Positions 49,548 through 58,672 of a DNA stretch of 64,000 nt are shown here, piece by piece; the first letter of the stretch is position 1; each line of letters begins with the position of its first letter. The stretch is taken from positions 124,001 to 188,000 of the forward strand of contig NZ_FRCK01000002.1 in NCBI RefSeq assembly GCF_900142875.1. Reading direction: 5' to 3'. The position numbers and the translations under genes are program-made. The notes below the pieces were generated by a model. That model had not been told where the DNA came from. It saw only the letters and a list, made by a program, of their open reading frames with translations, and searched no databases. Source of the DNA: Paracoccus solventivorans (GTDB lineage Bacteria; Pseudomonadota; Alphaproteobacteria; Rhodobacterales; Rhodobacteraceae).

Positions 49548-50270
49548 TCAATAGCTGCGGATCAGCCCGACCAAGCGGCCCTGGATGCGGATCTTGTCTT
49601 CGGACAGGACCTTGGTTCCATAGGCCGGGTTGGCGGCCTCGAGGGCGATCATGCCGCCGCGGCGGCGGTAGCGTTTCAGGGTCGCCTCGGCGCCTTCGAT
49701 CAGCGCCACCACGATGTCGCCGTTGTCGGCGGTGTCCTGTTCGCGGATCACCACCACGTCACCGTCGTTGATCCCGGCCTCGATCATCGAATCGCCGCGA
49801 ACCTCGAGCGCATAGTGATGGTCGCGCCCCGACAGCATCGAGCCGGGCACCGCGATATGATGCGAGATTTCCGAGATCGCCTCGATCGGCACTCCGGCCG
49901 CGATGCGACCCATCACCGGCAGTTCCACCGCCGGGCTGTCGACGATGGGCATCGCCCCGCGCGGGCGTGGCGGCGGTGCCGGGCGGTCGTTCGAGATCAC
50001 CCGCGGCTGAAAGCCGCCCGCCCCCTCACCCGTCCCTTCCTCGCCGCGCGCCAGTGCGTCGGGCAAGCGGATGATCTCCAGCGCCCGGGCGCGATGCGGC
50101 AGGCGGCGGATGAAGCCGCGTTCCTCGAGCGCGGTGACCAGCCGGTGGATGCCCGATTTCGACCGCAGGTCGAGCGCGATCTTCATTTCATCGAAAGAGG
50201 GCGGCACGCCATCGCGCGCCACCCGTTTCTGGATGAACTCGAGCAACTGGATCTGCTTTCTGGTCAGCAC
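49548..50270 (-). CDS. lexA: LexA repressor
   Basis: 240 residues. SOS repressor. N-terminal winged helix ([19 protein letters not shown], then [18 protein letters not shown]), a hinge of about 45 residues, and the S24 peptidase domain: cleavage site Ala-Gly in RIAAGVP, catalytic Ser in [10 protein letters not shown] and Lys in ATLKRY. Autoregulated through the triple box upstream. The gene order trpC-moaC-moeA-lexA is common in the family. Confidence 0.96.
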   Translation of the reverse strand: MLTRKQIQLLEFIQKRVARDGVPPSFDEMKIALDLRSKSGIHRLVTALEERGFIRRLPHRARALEIIRLPDALARGEEGTGEGAGGFQPRVISNDRPAPPPRPRGAMPIVDSPAVELPVMGRIAAGVPIEAISEISHHIAVPGSMLSGRDHHYALEVRGDSMIEAGINDGDVVVIREQDTADNGDIVVALIEGAEATLKRYRRRGGMIALEAANPAYGTKVLSEDKIRIQGRLVGLIRSY

Positions 50271-50307
50271 CGCACAATCCCCGCAAAAACGGCCCCGAAC
50301 GGGGCAG

Positions 50308-50333
50308 GTTCATCCAATGTTCTAGGCACGTTC
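50308..50333 (-). promoter_or_regulatory. Triple LexA box upstream of lexA
   Basis: On the plus strand GTTC occurs three times at 50308, 50319 and 50330 with exactly 7 bases between, giving two overlapping GTTC-N7-GTTC boxes. This is the alphaproteobacterial SOS box. It is 38-63 bases upstream of the lexA start. Confidence 0.85.
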
Positions 50334-50376
50334 ACCTTTCAGGTCAACGCATATCCCGATTCGGATGAAGAAACCG

Positions 50377-51564
50377 TTAACGCGGCAGCGGAATATACTG
50401 CATCAGCTCGCCCGCACGCCGCGCGGGGTCGTCCGCGGGGCGGACCAGCAGCGCATCGGCCTGCGCCAGCAGCGCCAGCCGGGCGGAATCCTGGTCGCCG
50501 AACGGGGCGATCACGGTGCCGCGCCCGTCCTCGCGCAGCGCCGCGCGCAGATAATGCTGGCGCCCGCCCTCGGGGGGCAGGTCGCCGGCCAGCGCGGCGT
50601 GGCGCACCACCGGCTGCGGCGCCGCGTGGCCCTGCATCGCGCGGATCAACGGCTGCATGAACAGCACCGCGGTCACGATCGCCGAGACCGGGTTGCCCGG
50701 CAGCCCCAGCATCGCGCCCTCGCCCAGCCGCCCGGCCATCAGCGGCCGGCCGGGGCGCATGGCGATGCGGTGGAAGGCGCGCTCCATCCCCAGATCGGCG
50801 GCGACGCGGGCGATCAGGTCGTGCTCACCGACCGAGGCGCCGCCGATGGTCACCACCAGATCGGCGCCGGCGGCCGCGGCGAATGCCTCGCGCAGGCTGG
50901 CTTCGGTGTCGCGGGCCAGCGGCAGGATCCGGGCCTCGGCCCCCGCATCGCGGGCCAGCGCCGCCACGGCGAGATCGTTCGAGCTGATGATCTGGCCGGG
51001 GCCCGGCGTCCCGCCGGGGGCCACCAGCTCATCGCCGCCGGCCAGCACCGCCACGCGCGGGCGCCGCCCGACCGTCACCTGCGGCACGTTCATCGCCGCC
51101 AGCAGCGCCAGATCGACCGCCGACAGCACCCGCCCCGCCACCACCCGGTCGCCGGCGGAAAAATCATTGCCGCGCGGGCGGATATTGCTGCGCTCCTGCG
51201 GCACGGTCACGGTGACCAGATCGCCGTCGCGGGTGGTGTCCTCCTGCATCACCACCAGCTCGGCGCCGTCGGGCACCGGGGCGCCGGTGAAGATGCGCGC
51301 GGCCTCGCCCGGCCCCAGCGTGCCGTCCCAGCCGCGGCCGGCGGCGGCCTCGGCCACCACCCGCAGCGGCCCGGGCAGGTCGGCGCGGCGCAGCGCATAG
51401 CCGTCCATCGCGGCGGCATCGAAGGGCGGTTGCGTCATCTGCGACACCGCATCCGCCAGCAGCACCCGGCCGCGGGCCTCGGCCAGCGCCAGCCGTTCCG
51501 GCTGCGGCGCGCGCGCCAGCCCCAGCACCAGCGCCAGCGCCTGATCGACGCTCAGCGCGGTCAC
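50377..51564 (-). CDS. moeA: Molybdopterin molybdenumtransferase
   Basis: 395 residues from a GTG at 51564 that overlaps the moaC stop (GTGA). Inserts molybdenum into adenylated molybdopterin. [58 protein letters not shown] and [12 protein letters not shown] are typical. Domains I-IV in the usual order. Confidence 0.94.
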   Translation of the reverse strand: MTALSVDQALALVLGLARAPQPERLALAEARGRVLLADAVSQMTQPPFDAAAMDGYALRRADLPGPLRVVAEAAAGRGWDGTLGPGEAARIFTGAPVPDGAELVVMQEDTTRDGDLVTVTVPQERSNIRPRGNDFSAGDRVVAGRVLSAVDLALLAAMNVPQVTVGRRPRVAVLAGGDELVAPGGTPGPGQIISSNDLAVAALARDAGAEARILPLARDTEASLREAFAAAAGADLVVTIGGASVGEHDLIARVAADLGMERAFHRIAMRPGRPLMAGRLGEGAMLGLPGNPVSAIVTAVLFMQPLIRAMQGHAAPQPVVRHAALAGDLPPEGGRQHYLRAALREDGRGTVIAPFGDQDSARLALLAQADALLVRPADDPARRAGELMQYIPLPR

Positions 51565-52031
51565 GGCGCGGCCTCGAAGGTGCCGGACTTGCCGCCGGTC
51601 TTCTTCAGCAGGCGGATGCCCTCGATCCGCATGTCCTTCTGCGCCGCCTTGAGCATGTCGTAGACCGTCAGCGCCGCGACCGAGGCCGCGGTCAGCGCCT
51701 CCATCTCGACGCCGGTGCGGCCGGTGGTGCGGGCGGTGGCGATGATGCGGACGCCGGGCAGCGCCGGGTCGGCCACCAGATCGACCGAGACCTTGTCCAG
51801 CGGCAGCGGGTGGCACAGCGGGATCAGGTCGGCGGTGCGCTTGGCGCCCATGATCCCGGCCAGCCGCGCCACCCCCAGCACGTCGCCCTTGGCCGCACCG
51901 CCCTGGGCCAGCGCCAGGGTTTCCGGGGACATGATCACGACAGCCTCGGCCACCGCCTCGCGGGTGGTGGGAGTCTTGCCCGAGACATCGACCATATGCG
52001 CCTGGCCGGCGGCGTCGAAATGGGTCAGCAT
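51561..52031 (-). CDS. moaC: Cyclic pyranopterin monophosphate synthase
   Basis: 156 residues from the ATG at 52031 (a GTG directly before is an alternative). Converts 3',8-cyclo-GTP to cyclic pyranopterin monophosphate after Moa[44 protein letters not shown] and the C-terminal GGKSGTF are typical. The start overlaps the trpC stop (TGATG). Confidence 0.95.
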   Translation of the reverse strand: MLTHFDAAGQAHMVDVSGKTPTTREAVAEAVVIMSPETLALAQGGAAKGDVLGVARLAGIMGAKRTADLIPLCHPLPLDKVSVDLVADPALPGVRIIATARTTGRTGVEMEALTAASVAALTVYDMLKAAQKDMRIEGIRLLKKTGGKSGTFEAAP

Positions 52032-52819
52032 CACTCGACCTTCAGGATGGCTTCGGTGGCGGCGGCAACGTCCGGCTGGCGCATCAGGCTTTCCCCGATC
52101 AGGAAGCGGCGGACGCCGCCCTGCATCACAAGCGCCAGATCGGCAGCGGTGAACAGCCCGCTTTCGCAGACCACCTCGCGGTCGTCGGGAATGCGCGGGG
52201 CCAGCCGCAGCGTCGTCTCAAGATCCACCTCGAAGGTCTTGAGATTGCGGTTGTTCACCCCGATCAGCGGCGATTCCAGCCGCATGGCGCGGTCCAGTTC
52301 CCACTCGTCATGGATCTCGATCAGCACGTCCATGCCCCAATGGCGCGCCGCGTCCTCCAGCTCGGCCGCCAGCGCGTTGTCGACCGAGGCCATGATGATC
52401 AGGATGCAGTCGGCACCCCAGGCGCGGGCCTCGGCGACCTGATAGGGGTCGTGCAGGAAATCCTTGCGCAGCACCGGCAGCTCGCAGGCCTCGCGGGCGG
52501 CGGTCAGGAACTCGGGCGCGCCCTGGAACGAGGGCGCATCGGTCAGCACCGACAGGCAGGCGGCGCCGCCCTGCTGATAGGCGCGGGCCAGCGCCGGCGG
52601 GTCGAAGTCGGGGCGGATCAAGCCCTTGGAGGGGCTGGCCTTCTTGATCTCGGCGATCAGCGCCGGGCCGGTCGCGGCCTTGTCGGCCAGCGCCTGCGCA
52701 AAGCCGCGCAGGGGCGGGGCGGCGCGCGCCTCGGCCTCGACCGCCGACAGCGAGCGCGCGGCCTTGGCGGCGGCGATTTCCTCGAGCTTGTAGCTCTTGA
52801 TGCGTTCCAGAATATCCAT
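52031..52819 (-). CDS. trpC: Indole-3-glycerol phosphate synthase
   Basis: 262 residues from the ATG at 52819. Closes the indole ring in tryptophan synthesis. [58 protein letters not shown] and [11 protein letters not shown] are typical. Monofunctional (no PRAI domain). About 250 bases from ung, with the dispersed repeat between, so a separate promoter is possible. Confidence 0.95.
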   Translation of the reverse strand: MDILERIKSYKLEEIAAAKAARSLSAVEAEARAAPPLRGFAQALADKAATGPALIAEIKKASPSKGLIRPDFDPPALARAYQQGGAACLSVLTDAPSFQGAPEFLTAAREACELPVLRKDFLHDPYQVAEARAWGADCILIIMASVDNALAAELEDAARHWGMDVLIEIHDEWELDRAMRLESPLIGVNNRNLKTFEVDLETTLRLAPRIPDDREVVCESGLFTAADLALVMQGGVRRFLIGESLMRQPDVAAATEAILKVE

Positions 52820-52925
52820 GCACACAGATAGCGCCACGGCAGGGCCGGACGCAACTGCCTCCCCCCACACCGCCGCGCCCACACGGCAACGCGCGGCTTT
52901 TCTTCATCACATAAATATCCTCGGG

Positions 52926-53030
52926 GCTTCCGAGCGCCCGGAATAGAAGGCGGATCAGAAAACAGCCCCCAAGGCTGTTTTCCCGCCGGATGGTCCAGCG
53001 GACTGTTTTCAGCGAGGAAGGCCACGGCAG
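52926..53030 (-). repeat. 105-base dispersed element, copy A (downstream of ung)
   Basis: 105 bases whose reverse complement matches 62114-62218 with 5 mismatches by hand alignment. It carries an inner hairpin, AAAACAGCC / GGCTGTTTT. Read in the direction of ung, it lies just past the ung stop. Confidence 0.85.
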
Positions 53031-53067
53031 TGGCCGGGGGTGGAAAACCCCCGGTCCGGCCGCGCCA

Positions 53068-53712
53068 TCACCCCGACCAGTCGATCGGATCGCGCCCCTG
53101 CGCCAGCAGCCACGCGTTCACCCGGCTGAACGGCCTTGAGCCGAAAAAACCGCGCCGCGCCGACAGGGGCGAGGGATGCGGGCTTTCGATCACCAGGTCC
53201 TGCGGGCGCGGCAGGCCGCGGGCGACGCGGGCGGCATGGGCGCCCCACAGGATGAAACCCAACGGCCCATGGGACTGCGCATCAGTGATGGCCTCGCGTG
53301 CCAGCCGGTCCCAGCCCCAATCCGCATGCGCCCCCGCCTGCCCCGGCAGCACCGACAGCGAGGTGTTGAGCAGCAGCACCCCCTGCCGTGCCCAGTGGCT
53401 CAGGTCGCCCGAGGGCGGGCGCGCGCCGGTGTCGGCCTCGAGCTCGGCAAAGATATTGGCCAGCGAGCGCGGCAGCTTCACCCCCGGGTTGACCGAGAAT
53501 GCCAGCCCGTTGGCGTGGCCCGGCGTCGGATAGGGGTCCTGCCCCAGGATCACCACCTTGACATCCTGCGGCCGTACCGCCTCCAGCGCGGCAAAGACGC
53601 GCCCCGGCCCCGGCAGCCAGTCCATGCCGCGCAGCCGCTCGCGGATCGCCGGCCAGTCGCGGGTGAAGAAGGGCAGATGCGCCCAGGCCGGCGGCGGCAG
53701 CGGCTGCGTCAC
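53068..53712 (-). CDS. ung: Uracil-DNA glycosylase, family 1
   Basis: 214 residues from a GTG at 53712. Removes uracil from DNA. VVILGQDPYPTPGHANGLAFS with the catalytic Asp, LLLNTSLSV, and the HPSPLSARRGFFGSRPFS loop are all family 1. The start and its ribosome site (GGAGG at 53721-53725) lie in a perfect 8-bp hairpin. It interrupts the trpD-trpC order and its stop is followed by the dispersed repeat. Confidence 0.94.
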   Translation of the reverse strand: MTQPLPPPAWAHLPFFTRDWPAIRERLRGMDWLPGPGRVFAALEAVRPQDVKVVILGQDPYPTPGHANGLAFSVNPGVKLPRSLANIFAELEADTGARPPSGDLSHWARQGVLLLNTSLSVLPGQAGAHADWGWDRLAREAITDAQSHGPLGFILWGAHAARVARGLPRPQDLVIESPHPSPLSARRGFFGSRPFSRVNAWLLAQGRDPIDWSG

Positions 53713-53730
53713 CGCCGGAGCCTCCGGCGG
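53712..53730 (-). promoter_or_regulatory. Hairpin enclosing the ung ribosome site
   Basis: CCGCCGGA (53712-53719) and TCCGGCGG (53723-53730) form a perfect 8-bp stem with a 3-base loop. The stem contains the GGAGG and the first base of the GTG start of ung. A GGATATTT-type intergenic motif is attached at 53731. Control of translation, or a terminator for trpD, are both possible. Confidence 0.5.
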
Positions 53731-53775
53731 GGATATTTGGGGACAAGAGAAGAGATCGCGCCGGGCATCGTGCCG

Positions 53776-54855
53776 TCAGGCTTCCGGCGCGCCGGTGATC
53801 GCGGCCAGCCGCGACAGCCGCTCGGCCGCCTTGCCGGAATCGATCGAGTCGCGGGCAAGCGCCACCCCCTCGCGCAGGTCGGTGGCGCGGCCCGCGACCA
53901 GCAGCGCGGCGCCGGCGTTCAGCAGCACCGCGTCGCGATAGGCTCCCGGGGCGCCGGCCAGCAGCGCGCGCAGGGCGGCGGCGTTCTCGGCCGGCTCGCC
54001 GCCGATGATGTCTTCGAACTTGTGGGTGGGCAGGCCGGCGTCCGCGGGCGAGATCTCGAACTCGGTGATCTCGCCGTCCTTCAGCTGCACCACCCGGCTG
54101 GGAGCGGCGATGGACAATTCGTCGGTGCCGTCGCCGCCATGGACCAGCCAGGCCGAGGTCGAGCCGAGCTCGCGCAGGGTTTCCGCCATCGGCCGCAGCC
54201 AGTCGCTGGAAAACGCCCCGGTCAGCTGCGCGCGCACCCCGGCCGGGTTGGTCAGCGGCCCCAGCAGGTTGAAGATGGTGCGCGTGCCCAGTTCCGCGCG
54301 CGCGGGGCCGACATGGCGCATCGCCGGGTGGTGGGTCGGCGCCATCATGAAGCAGATGCCGCAGTCGTCCAGCGCCCGCTGCGCCACCGCCGGCCCGCCC
54401 ATCACATCCAGCCCCAGATGGGTCAGCGCATCGGCGCTGCCGGATTTCGACGAAAGGTTGCGGTTGCCGTGCTTGGCCACCGGCACCCCCGCCCCCGCCA
54501 CCACCAGCGCCGCGGCGGTCGAGATGTTCAGCGTGCCCTTGCCGTCGCCGCCGGTGCCCACGATGTCGATGGCGCCTTCGGGGGCGGTGATGCGGTTCAT
54601 CCGCGCGCGCATGGCGCGGGCGGCGGCGGCCATTTCCTCGACCGTCTCGCCGCGCACCCGCATCGCCATCAGCAGCCCGCCGATCTGCGCCGGCGTCGCC
54701 CGCGCGTCGAACAGCGCGCCGAAGGCGGCCTCGGCCTCGGCCCCGGTCAGGGGACGGGTGGCGGCGATGCCGATCAGCGGGCGGATGTCGGTGACGGGAT
54801 GCGGGTCGGTGGCGGGGCGGGGGTCGGAAGCGGGACGGGTGGCGGGGGCGGTCAT
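53776..54855 (-). CDS. trpD: Anthranilate phosphoribosyltransferase
   Basis: 359 residues from the ATG at 54855. Second step of tryptophan synthesis. [65 protein letters not shown] motifs (quoted in part) and [11 protein letters not shown]. The N-terminal 25 residues have a repeated [14 protein letters not shown] pattern not usual in the family. The start overlaps the trpG stop by 4 bases. Confidence 0.94.
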   Translation of the reverse strand: MTAPATRPASDPRPATDPHPVTDIRPLIGIAATRPLTGAEAEAAFGALFDARATPAQIGGLLMAMRVRGETVEEMAAAARAMRARMNRITAPEGAIDIVGTGGDGKGTLNISTAAALVVAGAGVPVAKHGNRNLSSKSGSADALTHLGLDVMGGPAVAQRALDDCGICFMMAPTHHPAMRHVGPARAELGTRTIFNLLGPLTNPAGVRAQLTGAFSSDWLRPMAETLRELGSTSAWLVHGGDGTDELSIAAPSRVVQLKDGEITEFEISPADAGLPTHKFEDIIGGEPAENAAALRALLAGAPGAYRDAVLLNAGAALLVAGRATDLREGVALARDSIDSGKAAERLSRLAAITGAPEA

Positions 54856-55511
54856 GCGGCCTCGGTCGAGTTGCTGCAACGGCGCAGGAAGCTGGCGATC
54901 ATCTCGTGCCCGTGTTCCGAGCGGATGCTTTCAGGGTGGAACTGCACGCCCTCGACCGGCAGGCTGCGGTGCGCCAGCCCCATGATGGTGCCGTCGGCGG
55001 CGGTGGCGGTCACCCGCAGGCAATCGGGCAGGCTGTCCGGGTCCACGCACAGCGAATGATAGCGCGTCGCCCGCAGCGGCGAGGGCAGCCCGGCGAACAC
55101 CCCGCTGCCGTCATGGGTGATCATGTCGGTCTTGCCGTGGACGATGCGGGGCGCATGGATGACGCGGCCGCCGAACGCCTCGCCGATGGCCTGATGGCCC
55201 AGGCAGACGCCCAGCACCGGCAGCCCGGTTTCCGCGGCAGCCCGGATCAGCGGCACGATGATTCCGGCCTGCCCCGGCGTGCAGGGACCGGGCGACACCA
55301 GCAGCCCCGCCGGCCGCCGCGCCAGCGCCTCGTCCACCGACAGCGCGTCGTTGCGGGCGATTTCCACCGTGGCGCCGGCCTCGGCCAGGTAGTGGACGAG
55401 GTTCCAGGTGAAGCTGTCGTAATTGTCGATCATCAGGATCCGCGGCGCCGGACCGGCTTCGGCGGAAACCGAGGCGGCACGGACCGCCGGGACAGTGGAC
55501 AGGAAGGTCAT
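54852..55511 (-). CDS. trpG: Anthranilate synthase glutamine amidotransferase subunit
   Basis: 219 residues if the ATG at 55511 is used; the family domain begins at [13 protein letters not shown] near residue 25, so the first part is an extension or the start lies further in. Class I amidotransferase supplying ammonia to TrpE: catalytic Cys in [16 protein letters not shown] and His/Glu in [11 protein letters not shown]. It may also serve p-aminobenzoate synthesis. No trp leader peptide with Trp repeats is seen upstream. Confidence 0.92.
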   Translation of the reverse strand: MTFLSTVPAVRAASVSAEAGPAPRILMIDNYDSFTWNLVHYLAEAGATVEIARNDALSVDEALARRPAGLLVSPGPCTPGQAGIIVPLIRAAAETGLPVLGVCLGHQAIGEAFGGRVIHAPRIVHGKTDMITHDGSGVFAGLPSPLRATRYHSLCVDPDSLPDCLRVTATAADGTIMGLAHRSLPVEGVQFHPESIRSEHGHEMIASFLRRCSNSTEAA

Positions 55512-55735
55512 CGGAGACTCGCTTCAGGCTCGCGGACAGATGGGGCGCTTGGGGACACGGGGGCGAAGAAGGGGGCCCAAAGGGGCAAGGAAGGGGGTGG
55601 TCCGCCACGGGCGGTTGGATATAGATGGTCCCAAGCCGCGCGGGGGGTCAACCCCCGCCGCGGGTCCCGGGCCGCGGTTTTTCCGCCGCCGGGGCGCGCG
55701 TCGAGCGGCAGGGGTAACGTGCAGGGGACAGGCGG

Positions 55736-57406
55736 ATGGCGGGTTTCTGGACCGGACTGGTTCACGGCACGCTGCTGTGCGGGGCGACTCTGGCCGCGCT
55801 GTCGCTGGGCTTTCCCCGCCCCGCGCCACGACAGGCAGAGCCCGCAGCCGGGGCATCCTCGCCGGCGGCGCCCGCCGCGGTCGAGTTGCCCGCCGAGTCG
55901 CCGACCGAGGCGCTGCCCGCCCCGGACGCAACCGACGCCCTGCCCGCGGGGCTAGTCGAGGAATCCATGACGACGGCGCCTGTGCCGGGCGCTGCGGATA
56001 CGGTGGCCGCGGAGGCCGCCCCGGTTTCGGCCACGGAAGCGGCAGGAGCGCCACCGGCGGACGCCGCGTCGGATACAGCCGAGGAAGCCGTGACCGATAC
56101 GGACACCGTCATGGATATGGCGGCGGCGACGCCAGCAGAGGCGCAGGCGGACGTCGTAACCGACCCGGGCTCAGAGGGCGCAGCGGGTGCGGTCTCGGCT
56201 GATGCGGGCCCCGCCTCTCCGCTCCGGCGCCCGCCGCTGGCAGAGCTGCGCGATCCGGTGGGGTCAGAGTTCCTGCGCGGCGCCGACCTGCCCCCCGTGG
56301 CGCCGGCCGCCGCGCTGGCGCCGCAGCAAGCGCCCCCGCCCCGCCGCAACGACGGCGACAGCGACGGGATCGAACCCCAGCCCGCCCCCGCCACGCCGGC
56401 CGAACGCCCGGCCGAGGCCGCCGCGCCGCAAGTCCCGGCGGTGCTGGCCGAAACCGCGGACCCCGAACCGGAACCCGCGCCGCAACCGCGGCCCGGCACT
56501 CCGGCGCTGACGCCGGGACGCCTGCCCGCACCGGATCCCGACCCGCAGCCGGGCCGCAAGGTCGCGGGCGAGGATACGGGCGAGGGCGCCGCAGAGCCGG
56601 CGGCTACCCTCAGGCAGGCGGCGGAAACCCCGAACTCCGCGGCCGCGACTTCTCCCGCCTCTGCTGGCGCGGCCTTGCCGCGGAAGGATGCAGCCGGCAC
56701 GGACCGCGGGGTCATGGATGGTACGGCCGCTGGCGATGGCGGGATTTCCGACGGCGATTCTTCTCCTGCTGCCGAAACCGACGTCGCTGCTGCGGGACTC
56801 GCAGCCGGTTCCGCCGAGCCGGAGGCGCCTGCCCCGGGTGCAGAGGGCGAGCAAGACGACACCGGCCCTGCCGCTGCGGATGGTGCTTTTACGGCGGCCC
56901 AGGACCCGGGGCCGCAGGCCGAAACCGGCTCTGACACGCCGAACGCAGCGACAACCGCCCTGCCCCAGGCCGGAGAGATCAACGCCGGCGCCGATGAGGC
57001 AGAGGCGGCCGCTCCGGCTGCGGATCCGGCCGAACCGCGGGAAACCTCCGCCGCGGCGGAGGGAGCCTCGAGCGCTGACCCTGATCCAGCCGCGCAAGTC
57101 CCGACCGGCGCCTCGGCTTCCCCAGCAGCGGACTCCGCTCCTGACGCAGCAGAGTCTCCCGCGGAAACCGCGACCGGGGACAGCGCCCCCGGCGCGGATG
57201 CGGCTGCACGGAACGGCCTGGACAGCCCGGCCGCCACCGCCCCCGCCGCAACGCCGGCAGGTGCGCGCACGCCGACCGCCGCCTCTGCGCAGGCGCGCGC
57301 GCCCCGCCCTGCCCCCGATCTGTCGCTGCCCGACCTGTCGTTGCCGGGGCTCGGCGGCGCGGCCGGCCCCGGCCCGCACACCCCGCTGCCCCAGGAAACC
57401 CGCTGA
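55736..57406 (+). CDS. Large Ala/Pro/Glu-rich anchored protein, possible YibQ-type deacetylase remnant
   Basis: 556 residues. One N-terminal hydrophobic segment (FWTGLVHGTLLCGATLAALSLG) followed by about 530 residues of low-complexity Ala, Pro, Glu, Asp and Gly, with no folded domain and almost no aromatic residues. LRDPVGSEFLRGADLPPVAP near residue 180 resembles the linker of Rhodobacter divergent polysaccharide deacetylase (YibQ), which in relatives lies between trpE and trpG. The deacetylase domain is absent. The stop overlaps the next ATG (TGATG), so it is in an operon. Confidence 0.6.
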   Translation: MAGFWTGLVHGTLLCGATLAALSLGFPRPAPRQAEPAAGASSPAAPAAVELPAESPTEALPAPDATDALPAGLVEESMTTAPVPGAADTVAAEAAPVSATEAAGAPPADAASDTAEEAVTDTDTVMDMAAATPAEAQADVVTDPGSEGAAGAVSADAGPASPLRRPPLAELRDPVGSEFLRGADLPPVAPAAALAPQQAPPPRRNDGDSDGIEPQPAPATPAERPAEAAAPQVPAVLAETADPEPEPAPQPRPGTPALTPGRLPAPDPDPQPGRKVAGEDTGEGAAEPAATLRQAAETPNSAAATSPASAGAALPRKDAAGTDRGVMDGTAAGDGGISDGDSSPAAETDVAAAGLAAGSAEPEAPAPGAEGEQDDTGPAAADGAFTAAQDPGPQAETGSDTPNAATTALPQAGEINAGADEAEAAAPAADPAEPRETSAAAEGASSADPDPAAQVPTGASASPAADSAPDAAESPAETATGDSAPGADAAARNGLDSPAATAPAATPAGARTPTAASAQARAPRPAPDLSLPDLSLPGLGGAAGPGPHTPLPQETR

Positions 57407-58593
57407 TGCTGCCCCTGAACCCCGATCTTGCCGCCACCTTCCGCCCCCCGGTGATGGAGGCGCGGCGCTGGCTCGAAGGCGCCAGCTTTCCCGCCGACCG
57501 GCCGCTGATCAACGTCAGCCAGGCCGCCCCCGTCGAGCCGCCGCCCGAGGGGCTGCGCCGCGCCATTGCCGAGGCCTCGCTGACAAGGGCCGAGGCGCAT
57601 CTGTACGGGCCGGTGCTGGGCAACCCCGATCTGCGCGCGGCGGTGGCCGCGGCATTCTCAACCGCTTACGGCGCCCCGCTGCGGGCCGAAAATGTCGCGA
57701 TCACCCCCGGCTGCAACCAGGCGTTCTGCATCGCCGCGGCTTCCGTCGCGCAGCGAGGCGACCAGGTGATCGTGCCGGTGCCGTGGTATTTCAACCACAA
57801 GATGTGGCTGGACATGCAGGGGATCGAGGCAGTGCCGCTGAAATGCGGACCCGGGATGGTGCCCGATCCGCAGGCGGCAGCGGCGCTGATCACGCCCCGC
57901 ACCCGCGCCATCCTGCTGGTGACGCCCAACAACCCCTCGGGCGCGGAATACCCGGCCGAGGTGCTGCGCGGCTTCTACGACCTCGCGCGCACCCGCGGCC
58001 TCGCGCTGATCGTCGACGAGACCTATCGCGACTTCGATTCGCGCGACACCGCGCCGCATGGGCTGTTTGCTGACCCCGACTGGGGCGAGGTGCTGATCCA
58101 GCTGTATTCCTTTTCCAAGGCCTACCGGCTGACCGGCCACCGCGTCGGCGCGCTGGTCGCCAGCGACGCGCGGCAGGTGCAGGTGGAAAAACTGCTGGAC
58201 ACGCTGTCGATCTGCACCGCCCAGCTGGGCCAGATCGGGGCGCTGTGGGGGATGCAGAACCTGCAGGGCTGGCTGGCCGGGGAACGGCAGGAAATCCTGC
58301 GCCGCCGCGTCGCGATGGAACGGGCGGTGGCGGGGCTCGACGGCTGGCGGCTGAAGGGCTGCGGGGCATATTTCGCCTGGGTCGAGCATCCCTTCGCCGA
58401 AGATTCCGCCGCGCTGGCGCAGCGGCTGGTGCATGAGGCGGGCGTGCTGCTGCTGCCCGGCACCATGTTCATGCCCAAGGGCGATCCTGACGGCGCCCGC
58501 CACCTGCGCATCGCCTTTGCCAATGTCGACGCGGCCGGGATCGCGGCGCTGGCCGACAGGCTGCGGGCGCTGGCGGGCCGCGCCATTCCGTAG
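57406..58593 (+). CDS. Class I/II aminotransferase (PLP-dependent)
   Basis: 395 residues. Fold-type I aminotransferase. GNPDLRAAVAAAFSTAYG, VTPNNPSGAEYPAEVL, VDETYRDF and the PLP lysine in YSFSKAYRLTGHRVGALVAS are complete. Substrate cannot be assigned; aspartate/aromatic-type enzymes are the nearest by motif. It is coupled to the low-complexity gene upstream. Confidence 0.85.
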   Translation: MLPLNPDLAATFRPPVMEARRWLEGASFPADRPLINVSQAAPVEPPPEGLRRAIAEASLTRAEAHLYGPVLGNPDLRAAVAAAFSTAYGAPLRAENVAITPGCNQAFCIAAASVAQRGDQVIVPVPWYFNHKMWLDMQGIEAVPLKCGPGMVPDPQAAAALITPRTRAILLVTPNNPSGAEYPAEVLRGFYDLARTRGLALIVDETYRDFDSRDTAPHGLFADPDWGEVLIQLYSFSKAYRLTGHRVGALVASDARQVQVEKLLDTLSICTAQLGQIGALWGMQNLQGWLAGERQEILRRRVAMERAVAGLDGWRLKGCGAYFAWVEHPFAEDSAALAQRLVHEAGVLLLPGTMFMPKGDPDGARHLRIAFANVDAAGIAALADRLRALAGRAIP

Positions 58594-58672
58594 GGCTGCG
58601 AACTTCTTTGCCTTGCCCGTCCGCGGGGCCTTGCCTAAGAAGCCGGCAGAAACCGCAAAAAGGGACGAACCC

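Noticed and set aside
55512..55735. Trp leader peptide or attenuator before trpG
   Set aside because: No short frame with tandem Trp codons and no paired attenuator stems were found; only one isolated Trp codon appears.
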